This document shows positions 31,284 through 36,917 of a stretch of DNA of 36,917 nucleotides, in pieces. The DNA lies in the IMG/VR virus record IMGVR_UViG_3300008450_000162, positions 1-36,917 of that record; one strand, written 5' to 3'. The stretch's first letter is position 1; every line of letters begins with the position of its first letter. Below the pieces are notes generated by a model. The model saw only the letters and a program-made list of their open reading frames with translations. It was not told the origin of the DNA and ran no database searches. The stretch is from a virus. The position numbers were made by a program, and so were the translations under genes.

Positions 31284-31466
31284 ATGACACATTCTGAAAT
31301 CGTTGAGGCGCTCGGCGCAAAGACCATCGCGGAACGGATTGACGTTCCTCCTGGCCGCGTCCGCGTCTGGAAGTTTCGCAACGTCATCCCGCGTTCGGCG
31401 TGGGCTGAACTGATCGACGCCTTCCCCACCATCACGCTGGAAAAGCTGAAGGCGGGAGAGTCCTGA
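31284..31466 (+). CDS. Cro-like HTH regulator
   Basis: A 60-residue protein diverging from the repressor. Residues 2-45 make a helix-turn-helix, HSEIVEALGAKTIAERIDVP then GRVRVWKFRNVIPRSAWAEL. The length and position match Cro of lambdoid phages, which turns off repressor synthesis and early genes. There is no Shine-Dalgarno in front of the ATG; it may be translated from a leaderless or weakly initiated message. The perfect operator ends nine bases before the start. Confidence 0.8.
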   Translation: MTHSEIVEALGAKTIAERIDVPPGRVRVWKFRNVIPRSAWAELIDAFPTITLEKLKAGES

Positions 31467-31678
31467 TGGACCTGAACCCCACCCTTCGCCTTGCCCCGCA
31501 ACTGGCAGCAGCCGTCACCGAACGCGCGGCCCTGATTGCCGGTGGTGCCGTGCTTACGGACTTCGCCGTCATGGCGCTGGACAAGCAGGCCCGCATCCTC
31601 GCCGCCGATCTGCAAGCTGCGCTCGACGCACCCCAGTCGTTCCGCCCGTGGACACCCTATGGGGGGCGCGGCGTATGA
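31466..31678 (+). CDS. small hypothetical rightward early protein
   Basis: A 70-residue protein beginning MDLNPTLRLAPQLAAAVTER, coupled to the Cro-like gene by a one-base overlap (TGATG). Mostly helical, with ARILAADLQAALDAPQS near residues 42-58. No HTH motif is clear, so a CII role cannot be supported. It ends in an ATGA overlap with the HNH gene. Confidence 0.65.
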   Translation: MDLNPTLRLAPQLAAAVTERAALIAGGAVLTDFAVMALDKQARILAADLQAALDAPQSFRPWTPYGGRGV

Positions 31679-32256
31679 CCCGGTGTTCTCACGACGGTTG
31701 CGATAGTCCGGTTCAGGCGCGTTTGCTCTGCCGGTCTCACTGGAAGAAATGGCGTCGCACCATACCGGGACAGATTAGGTCGCCAAAAGTCTCTGCCGAG
31801 GATCGCCTTGAGCGGAACACGGAGCGCGATCCTAATAGCGGGTGCTGGCTCTGGACGGGCAAACTTAATCGCGGCGGCTATGGCGAATTGAGTTTCGGAG
31901 GGCAGTCCTGGCTCGCCCATCGCCTTGCGTTGGTGCTTGTTGTTGGCCCGATCTCGCGCTGGCAACTTGCCTGTCACCGCTGCGACACCCCCGCCTGCGT
32001 TAACCCGAGCCACTTGTTCGTCGGAACGAGCGCGGACAATGCCGCTGATGCTGTCCGCAAGGGGCGTCATGTTTTCGGTGAAGCTCAACGCAGCGCGAAA
32101 CTTACTGACGCGGACGTTCTGGTTATTCGTCAGCGCGCCCAGTCCGAGCCAGCTCTCTCGATAGCTGCTGACTATGGGGTTGGTGGCCGCGCCATTCGCC
32201 GCATTCGTGCGGGCCAAGCGTGGCTCCACCTCCCTTACGAAGGGAACACGCAATGA
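31675..32256 (+). CDS. HNH homing endonuclease with zinc and HTH domains
   Basis: ATG 31675, in an ATGA overlap, gives 193 residues. A small N-terminal zinc motif is visible (C4, C9, C19, H22). The HNH_3 nuclease follows: SGCWLWTGKLNRGGYGEL at residues 55-72, AHRLALVLVVGP near 81-92, CHRCDTPACVNPSHLFVG at 100-117. Residues 140-184 (KLTDADVLVIRQRA ... YGVGGRAIRRIRAGQAW) form a DNA-binding HTH. It is clearly a relative of the enzyme in the leftward operon, with an extra zinc domain. It is seamlessly built into the operon by overlaps on both sides. Confidence 0.88.
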   Translation: MTRCSHDGCDSPVQARLLCRSHWKKWRRTIPGQIRSPKVSAEDRLERNTERDPNSGCWLWTGKLNRGGYGELSFGGQSWLAHRLALVLVVGPISRWQLACHRCDTPACVNPSHLFVGTSADNAADAVRKGRHVFGEAQRSAKLTDADVLVIRQRAQSEPALSIAADYGVGGRAIRRIRAGQAWLHLPYEGNTQ

Positions 32257-32471
32257 TCCGCGCTCTCCGCCGCATCTTCACGACGGCCATTACCCCGCCG
32301 GCCAAGCCCGTCCGTCCGACCAACGAGCAACTGGCCGATGCGCTGGGCCTGCTGCGTGTTGAACCCGTCCGCTCGGATGTGGTTCCCGTCCGCACCCACA
32401 CCCGCAAGAAGCCGGTCAACCCCAAGCGGGAAACCGTGCATGAGGCATTGCGCCGGGCGGTGGGGTCGTGA
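32253..32471 (+). CDS. small basic hypothetical protein
   Basis: A 72-residue basic protein starting MIRALRRIFTTAITPPAKPV, in an ATGA overlap with the HNH gene. Residues 24-34 (NEQLADALGLL) and 60-70 (VHEALRRAVG) are helices joined by a basic linker THTRKKPVNPKRE. A nucleic-acid-binding or protein-interaction role is possible. Not a known family. Confidence 0.65.
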   Translation: MIRALRRIFTTAITPPAKPVRPTNEQLADALGLLRVEPVRSDVVPVRTHTRKKPVNPKRETVHEALRRAVGS

Positions 32472-32830
32472 CGTTCGATCTGCCGTTCCCTGACAAGGCT
32501 CTGTGGCCGAACGGTCGCGCGCACTGGGCTGAGAAGGCCCGCGCCGTGAAGACTGCCCGTCAAGCCGCGTGGGCTGCTGCCCTTGCCGCTGGCGCAAAGG
32601 CCCTGCCACTCGGCCATGCCTTCGACATCGCCGTGACCGTGCATCCGAAGACCCGCAACGCCATCGACCGCGACAACTGCGTGGCCGCGCTCAAGTCCTA
32701 TCTGGACGGGCTTGCCGACGCCCTGGGTGTCGATGACCGTACATTCAACACGCCGTCCATTGCGTTCGCAGATCCCGTCAAGGGTGGCCGCATGACGCTG
32801 ACCGTTCAATCCACCAAAGCAGGGGAATAA
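32468..32830 (+). CDS. rusA: RusA-like Holliday junction resolvase
   Basis: GTG start in a GTGA overlap; 120 residues, the usual RusA length. The family features are LWPNGRAHWAEK near residues 12-23, TRNAIDRDNCVAALKSYLDG at 62-81, with D67, D69, N70, K76 and D80 in the active-site region, and DALGVDDRTF with D89 and D90. It would cut four-way junctions made by replication and recombination. It complements the annealing module encoded in the opposite operon. Confidence 0.9.
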   Translation: MTFDLPFPDKALWPNGRAHWAEKARAVKTARQAAWAAALAAGAKALPLGHAFDIAVTVHPKTRNAIDRDNCVAALKSYLDGLADALGVDDRTFNTPSIAFADPVKGGRMTLTVQSTKAGE

Positions 32831-32832
32831 TC

Positions 32833-33510
32833 ATGGCCGAGTGGTCCGCTACCGACGATGAAACGCTGGTCCGCCTCGCCGGTCAGGAACTCTCCGCGTC
32901 CAAGATCGTCGCCGCGTTTGCCGAGCTGGGCCTTGAGCCTCGCACCCGTGACGCAATCCTCGGTCGCTGTATGCGGATCGGCGTCACCCTGACCGGCAGG
33001 AAGCTCAAGAAGCCCCGGCCTCCCCGGTTCTGGGATTTGCCCGAGCCGCTGGCGATGCTGCGTGAACTGTGGGCTGCTGGCGTCACGGTGTCAGAAATCG
33101 GCGCGAAAATGAGCGCGACCTTCGGCCAGAAGATCAGCCGCAACGCGGTCGTCGGCAAGGCTCACCGGATCGGGCTGGCGTTTGAGTTTCCCCGCGCTGC
33201 AAACTGTGGTGCGGAGGTTAACCGCGTTCGGGGCGCCATGGCCGCGAGAGAGAAGCGGATCAAGCGCGAGCGCATCGAACAGGCCAAGATCGAACGGGAG
33301 ACCGTGATCCTGGCTGACGTGTCGTTCGCCCGTCCGTGGCTGGAGCGCGAGAGTGGCCAGTGCGCCTTCCCGCTCGGCAAGCGGTATGAGGTCATGTCCT
33401 GCTGCTTCCCGACCGACGAGACCTATTGCAAGGCCCACCGGCAAGCGATGGGCGGTCAGCGCAAGCCGTGGTCCCCGAGGGATCACCGCAACGTGGCGAG
33501 GGCGGCATGA
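32833..33510 (+). CDS. phage-borne GcrA-type cell-cycle regulator
   Basis: 225 residues with AGGGG seven bases before ATG 32833. Residues 4-52 (WSATDDETLVRLAGQELSAS ... TRDAILGRCMRIG) and 72-115 (PLAMLRELWAAGVTVSEIG ... ISRNAVVGKAHRIGL) look like two copies of the GcrA DNA-binding helix-turn-helix; host GcrA has one. A basic helical linker (residues 136-156) follows, and the C-terminus has the GcrA Cys block CAFPLG, CCFP, YCKAH (C177, C190, C191, C199, H202). GcrA recruits sigma70 polymerase at CcrM-methylated GANTC promoters in Caulobacter. The homology indicates DNA binding and possible transcription control, not a proven target. Confidence 0.88.
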   Translation: MAEWSATDDETLVRLAGQELSASKIVAAFAELGLEPRTRDAILGRCMRIGVTLTGRKLKKPRPPRFWDLPEPLAMLRELWAAGVTVSEIGAKMSATFGQKISRNAVVGKAHRIGLAFEFPRAANCGAEVNRVRGAMAAREKRIKRERIEQAKIERETVILADVSFARPWLERESGQCAFPLGKRYEVMSCCFPTDETYCKAHRQAMGGQRKPWSPRDHRNVARAA

Positions 33511-33611
33511 GCGCCCGAACTATTACGGAATTTCGCGCAATCCACAGTCGCCAAAAGTTATTCCCCCGCAACGTTCTGGCCACGTCTTCCACAGCCACAG
33601 TGAAGGGCTAG
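33507..33611 (+). CDS. possible 34-residue protein over an AT-richer patch
   Basis: ATG 33507 overlaps the GcrA-like gene stop (ATGA). The product begins MSARTITEFRAIHSRQKLFP. Coupling is its main support. The same bases hold two weak DnaA-box-like sequences, CAATCCACA and TCTTCCACA, so the stretch may instead or also be a replication-control region upstream of the helicase gene. Codon quality is indifferent. Confidence 0.4.
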   Translation: MSARTITEFRAIHSRQKLFPRNVLATSSTATVKG

Positions 33612-33620
33612 AGTGTTGAT

Positions 33621-33773
33621 ATGACCGTATTTGCGCCGCTCAATCCCCCGACTTACGCACAACCGGTTACCGTGGCCGATGCGCTGATCCGCGCCCTGCG
33701 GATGCCGTCGCTGGCGTCGCCCATTCTTCGCCCCGTCGCGGATGCAATGGAGGCGAAACGTGATCGGTCTTAG
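33621..33773 (+). CDS. small hypothetical protein before helicase
   Basis: A 50-residue protein starting MTVFAPLNPPTYAQPVTVAD and ending EAKRDRS, with a helix LIRALRMPSLASPILRPVAD. It overlaps the helicase start by 14 bases and contains the GGAGG used by that gene, so its translation may regulate helicase expression. No family is recognised. Confidence 0.5.
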   Translation: MTVFAPLNPPTYAQPVTVADALIRALRMPSLASPILRPVADAMEAKRDRS

Positions 33774-35181
33774 CTCGCCCCTCCCGCAAAATCTTGACGC
33801 CGAACAAGCCCTGATCGGCGCGGTTCTGTTTGATAACGAGGCCATGCCCGACGACGTGCGGGCGGCGGACTTTTTCGAGCCGTTCCACGGGATGATCTGG
33901 ACGGCGATGACGGACTTGGTGCGGGCCGGTCGCCTTGCCGAGCCGACCATCCTTGCCGACCGCCTCAAAGCCTCTCCCGCATGGGAGCAGTTTGGGGGCC
34001 TCCGCTACCTCGCGGACATGGTGGATCGCGCTCCTGCCCCCCGCCACGCCCCGGAATATGCCCGTGCCGTTCAGGACGCCGCGATGCGCCGGGGCCTGAT
34101 CCGTGTGGCCGGTGAAATCTCCGACGCCGCGCGTGACCCGGACAAGCCCGGCGCGGAGCGGGTGATCGACGCTGAACGGGCCATTTCCGATCTGGCTGAC
34201 ACCGGCCCCTCCCCCTCCGCATGGAGCCGTGCGGATGCGATTATCGGGAGTGCGGTTCGTGCGGCCCAGGAGCGCAAGGGCCGGATTGAACTGCCGACCG
34301 GTCTGACCGAACTGGACCGGCTGACCGGCGGTCTGCGTCGTGGCGAGATGGCTATTATCGCGGGACGCCCGGCAATGGGTAAGTCATCCGCTGGCCTCGC
34401 TGTAGGCCGCGCGCTGGCCTCTCAGGGCAAGGGTGTGGCGTTCTTCTCTATGGAGATGCCCAAGGTCGCGCTTGGCCTTCGCATGGCCTGTGATCTGGCC
34501 TTCAACCAGAATGCCCCGGTGTTCAGCGGCAAGAGCGAGAACCCGTCCTATTTCGACGCCGACCGTGGCCAACTTGAGCGCCACCAATGGGACGCCCTCG
34601 AAGCCGCCGAACGCACGATGGCCGGTTGGCCCCTGCTTTTCGACACCCGCCCCGGCCTGACGACCTCCGCAATGGAAGCCTGCGCTCGTAAGGCGATCCG
34701 CGACTGGCAACGGCAGGGCATTGAGCCGGGTGCCATCATCGTTGACCACCTGACCATCGCCAAGGCCGACAACGACCGCAAGGGCAACAAGGTGGCTGAG
34801 GTCGGGGACATTTCGCGGGGCCTGGCTGAAATGGCCAAGCGCCTTGATGTGCCTGTGGTTGCCCTGTGCCAGCTCTCCCGCGACGTGGAGAAGCGCGACA
34901 ACAAGGACAAGCGGCCCAGCCTGTCGGATCTTCGTTGGTCGGGCGAGATTGAGCAGGACGCCCGGTTGGTGATGTTCCTGTATCGCCCGGAATACTATTG
35001 CCGCCGCCCGGAGGACGAGAGCGACTTTGAGGCCATGAGCGAATGGCGCTCGCGCTTGGACAAGGTGCGCCGAAAGCTCTTTTGGCTGGTCGAGAAGAAC
35101 AACAATGGGCCGACCGGCGAGGTCGAGACCATGTGTGACATCGCTTGCTCCGCTATTCGTGACCGGATCGGGATGCAATGA
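33760..35181 (+). CDS. dnaB: replicative DNA helicase (DnaB-like)
   Basis: GTG 33760 is favoured because TGGAGG (33748-33753) lies six bases upstream and the preceding codons (MQWRRN) are not family-like; 473 residues, as usual for DnaB. N-terminal domain residues 8-105 (PQNLDAEQALIGAVLFDNEA). RecA-like domain: Walker A GRPAMGKS at 202-209, the E/R region FFSMEMPK near 229-236, Walker B GAIIVDHL with D329, the H4-like LCQLSRDVEKR, and RWSGEIEQDARLVMFLYRPE. The ring helicase would drive the phage fork, with DUF1376 proteins downstream as probable loaders. Confidence 0.93.
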   Translation: MIGLSSPLPQNLDAEQALIGAVLFDNEAMPDDVRAADFFEPFHGMIWTAMTDLVRAGRLAEPTILADRLKASPAWEQFGGLRYLADMVDRAPAPRHAPEYARAVQDAAMRRGLIRVAGEISDAARDPDKPGAERVIDAERAISDLADTGPSPSAWSRADAIIGSAVRAAQERKGRIELPTGLTELDRLTGGLRRGEMAIIAGRPAMGKSSAGLAVGRALASQGKGVAFFSMEMPKVALGLRMACDLAFNQNAPVFSGKSENPSYFDADRGQLERHQWDALEAAERTMAGWPLLFDTRPGLTTSAMEACARKAIRDWQRQGIEPGAIIVDHLTIAKADNDRKGNKVAEVGDISRGLAEMAKRLDVPVVALCQLSRDVEKRDNKDKRPSLSDLRWSGEIEQDARLVMFLYRPEYYCRRPEDESDFEAMSEWRSRLDKVRRKLFWLVEKNNNGPTGEVETMCDIACSAIRDRIGMQ

Positions 35182-35681
35182 GCGCGCCGCCCTTCATGCC
35201 CTTCTATGTTGGCGACTATCTGGCCGACACCACCCACCTGACCGTCACAGAACACGGAGCTTATATGCTCCTGCTGATGTCGATGTGGCGGAACGGTGGA
35301 AGCCTCCCCAACGACGACAAGTCCCTTGCCCGTCACGCTCGCTGCACCCGTGGCCAATGGGATCGTATGCGAGCAACGGTCCTGCGCTATTTCAATGCCG
35401 ACGACGAAAGCCTGACATCCAAACATCTGGACCGCTGGCTAGAGGCGAAGCGGAAGGCTGAGGGTCGCGCACCGCTGCCATTGGCTGTTCGGACGTTCGT
35501 GTTCGAGCGGGATGGCTACGCCTGCGTTTACTGCCAAGCCTACACCGGCCCGTTCGAGGTGGACCACATTCACCCTGTGGCGCGAGGGGGTGATGACAGC
35601 CTGGAAAACCTGTGCTGCGCCTGCAAGACCTGCAACCGCAGCAAGGGTGCCAAGCTCCTCAGTGAATGGGTGTCGGCATGA
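35178..35681 (+). CDS. DUF1376-HNH fusion protein
   Basis: Two domains in 167 residues. Residues 5-92 are DUF1376/YdaU-like: PFMPFYVGDYLADTTHLTVT, EHGAYMLLLMSMWRNGGSLP, ARCTRGQWDRMRATVLRYF. Residues 104-160 form an HNH nuclease: RTFVFERDGYACVYC with C116 and C119, EVDHIHPVARGGDD with D129 and H130, N144, and CKTCNRSKG with C149, C152 and N153. DUF1376 proteins in phages sit at replication origins and help load helicase; the added nuclease is unusual. ATGA overlaps tie it to dnaB and to the next DUF1376 gene. The fusion is in one frame with no sign of assembly error. Confidence 0.85.
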   Translation: MSAPPFMPFYVGDYLADTTHLTVTEHGAYMLLLMSMWRNGGSLPNDDKSLARHARCTRGQWDRMRATVLRYFNADDESLTSKHLDRWLEAKRKAEGRAPLPLAVRTFVFERDGYACVYCQAYTGPFEVDHIHPVARGGDDSLENLCCACKTCNRSKGAKLLSEWVSA

Positions 35682-36499
35682 GCCTGCCCTATTACAAGCG
35701 GTTCCCCAGAGACTTCCTTGAGGGCTCCATTGGCATGGGGCTGGAGACGAAGGGCGCATATGCCATCGTCCTCGACCTGATCTACATGCGCGACGGACGC
35801 CTGCCAGATGACCCCCGGTTCATCGCTGGGCAACTCGGATGCAGCGTTCGGAAGTGGACTGCTATCCGCGAGGAACTGATCGCTCGCGGCAAACTGAAGA
35901 TCGAAGCGGGGTTCATCTCGAACTTTCGCGCAGATTATCTCCTCGAAGAAACGAGAAAATACCGAGATAAACAGGCGGAAATCGCATCGAAGCCACGCAA
36001 AAACAACACGTTGCAACAGCCACAGCCTATCCAACCAGAACCAGAACCAGAGAAGATTATAGAAGCTAACGCTTCTTTGTCGTCGGCCCCGCCTCCGGCG
36101 TCCCCGATGACCTACCCCGAGCCCTTTGAGGCCGCTTGGAAAGCCTACCCTCACGTCAAGGGCCGCTCCAGCAAACCCAAAGCCCTCGGTCACTGGCGTC
36201 GTCTATCGCCCGCCACTCGCCAAGCCCTGCCCTCCGCTGTCGCCCGCTATGCCCGCGACGGACGTGAGCCCAAGGCCGAATGCGGTGCGCCTGCGATGCA
36301 GCGATGGCTGGCGGATGCCCGGTTCGCTGACTGGATGCCGGAAGCCGAGTCGTCGGCTGGCGTCTGGACCGACGACCGCTGGTCAGCCGTGGTCGCCCTG
36401 AACCGTGACGAAGGCTGGTGGAGCGACAACCTTGGACCGAAGCCCGGCGAGCCTGGGTGCCGCGTTCCTGCCCATTTGATCGAAAGACGAGCCGCATGA
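35678..36499 (+). CDS. DUF1376-type phage replication protein
   Basis: ATG 35678 in an ATGA overlap gives 273 residues. The N-terminal part, LPYYKRFPRDFLEGSIGMG, ETKGAYAIVLDLIYMRDGRL and GCSVRKWTAIREELIARGKL (residues 2-72), is a DUF1376/YdaU winged-helix-like domain. A proline-, glutamate- and alanine-rich linker spans about 115-150, and the C-terminal domain has PFEAAWKAYPHVKGRSSKPK near 152-171 and RWLADARFADWMPEAE, the layout of phage initiator/helicase-loader proteins. It likely directs the DnaB-like helicase to the phage origin. It is a distant paralogue of the preceding fusion protein. Confidence 0.82.
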   Translation: MSLPYYKRFPRDFLEGSIGMGLETKGAYAIVLDLIYMRDGRLPDDPRFIAGQLGCSVRKWTAIREELIARGKLKIEAGFISNFRADYLLEETRKYRDKQAEIASKPRKNNTLQQPQPIQPEPEPEKIIEANASLSSAPPPASPMTYPEPFEAAWKAYPHVKGRSSKPKALGHWRRLSPATRQALPSAVARYARDGREPKAECGAPAMQRWLADARFADWMPEAESSAGVWTDDRWSAVVALNRDEGWWSDNLGPKPGEPGCRVPAHLIERRAA

Positions 36500-36633
36500 C
36501 CGACCACAACGAAGACAAGCCCATCAAAGCCGATTGCGGCCACTACGTCGCGGATCACAACGAGCTGGTTGAGATCGGCGGCAAGCGGTTCTGCCCCGAC
36601 TGTGCCGCCGCGATTTACGACGGAACCGCATGA
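36496..36633 (+). CDS. small zinc-binding protein
   Basis: ATG 36496 overlaps the upstream stop by four bases; 45 residues. C-x-H and C-x-x-C elements (DCGHYVADHN, FCPDCAAAIYDG) could form one zinc ribbon. Strong coupling favours it being real. Function unknown; small phage zinc proteins often bind nucleic acids or host polymerase. Confidence 0.65.
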   Translation: MTDHNEDKPIKADCGHYVADHNELVEIGGKRFCPDCAAAIYDGTA

Positions 36634-36794
36634 CCCGCTTCGAGACCCAGGACCGCCTCGCCTCGGTCATCTTCCGCAAACTCCCCAGCCGGGACGCCCG
36701 CCAAGCCCAAGGCTCTCACCGTCTGGCCAAGGACATTGCAGCCAGCGTCATGGACGAGCTTGAACGCATCACCCGCACCGAAGGGAACACCTGA
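36630..36794 (+). CDS. small hypothetical protein, 54 residues
   Basis: ATG 36630 in an ATGA overlap. It begins MTRFETQDRLASVIFRKLPS and ends with MDELERITRTEGNT; two amphipathic helices are probable. No recognised family. It ends in a one-base overlap with the next gene (TGATG). Confidence 0.6.
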   Translation: MTRFETQDRLASVIFRKLPSRDARQAQGSHRLAKDIAASVMDELERITRTEGNT

Positions 36795-36917
36795 TGGCCA
36801 AGGCCAAGCAATCGAAAGCCGAAATCCTCGCCGGGATTGAACGTCGCCGGATTGAAACCGCCGCCGCCCGTCGTGAGGCCATGCGGCTTGAAAACACCGG
36901 AGCCGAGGCCCGCGTGG
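36794..36917 (+). CDS. 3'-truncated small protein
   Basis: An open frame from ATG 36794 to the window edge, 41 residues seen, starting MAKAKQSKAEILAGIERRRI and highly charged with arginine and alanine, typical of an amphipathic helix. It shares one base with the preceding stop. The end is missing, so neither length nor function can be judged. Confidence 0.5.
   Translation, partial: MAKAKQSKAEILAGIERRRIETAAARREAMRLENTGAEARV

Noticed and set aside
31466-31678. CII-type activator assignment for the gene after the Cro-like one
   Set aside because: Position suggests it but no helix-turn-helix or CII-like motif is visible.
1-36917. tRNA genes, CRISPR arrays, insertion sequences
   Set aside because: No cloverleaf sequence, regular spacer array or transposase motif was found on reading both strands; a tRNA-like 3' fragment near 23112 lacks the rest of a tRNA.

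Overview
The window is most of a temperate, tailed-phage (podovirus-type) genome or prophage from an alphaproteobacterium, most probably a Caulobacterales host such as Brevundimonas or Caulobacter. The host call rests on high GC content with strong third-position bias, on a phage-borne GcrA-type cell-cycle regulator (a family confined to alphaproteobacteria), and on small early genes of the kind seen in alphaproteobacterial phages. Both window ends cut through open reading frames, so it is not a complete unit.

Layout. (1) 1-18.1 kb, + strand, is the packaging and virion operon: a truncated ART-like polyvalent protein, small and large terminase, a three-gene insert with a fibre-like protein, P22-like portal, scaffold, SU10/DUF5309-type major capsid protein followed by a strong terminator, SU10-type adaptor, collar-fibre protein, nozzle-like tail protein, a GNAT-like small protein and three putative ejection proteins. 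A small antisense membrane-protein gene and a terminator close the block. (2) 18.1-22.95 kb, + strand, holds a two-gene tail-fibre unit, the lysis cassette (membrane protein, holin, M15 endolysin, Rz with nested Rz1) and a metallophosphoesterase, ending at a strong terminator. (3) 23.0-24.2 kb holds a candidate attP, with four GGGTTTAC repeats in two pairs, and the tyrosine integrase. (4) 24.2-30.7 kb, - strand, is one tightly overlapping early operon: many small unknown proteins, a DUF968/Ref-like HNH protein, NinB, a coiled-coil protein, an HNH homing endonuclease, SSB, a Rad52-type annealing protein and small membrane or zinc-binding proteins. (5) 30.7-31.3 kb is the immunity region: a short CI-like repressor without a peptidase domain and operators of the form TTACTnnnAGTAA, two at each end of the repressor gene. 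(6) 31.3-36.9 kb, + strand, is the second early operon: Cro-like protein, a second HNH homing endonuclease, RusA-like resolvase, GcrA-like regulator, DnaB-type helicase, a DUF1376-HNH fusion followed by a DUF1376 replication protein, and small zinc-binding or unknown proteins.

How it fits together. The repressor probably shuts both early operons from its paired operators. The leftward operon supplies single-strand annealing recombination (SSB, Rad52-like, NinB, Ref-like) and integration. The rightward operon supplies replication initiation (DUF1376 proteins, DnaB), junction resolution (RusA) and a GcrA-like factor that could reprogramme host or phage transcription at GANTC-methylated promoters. 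Virion genes and lysis follow. No polymerase, primase, tRNA or CRISPR array was found. All functions are read from motifs and remembered family features; no database search was run.
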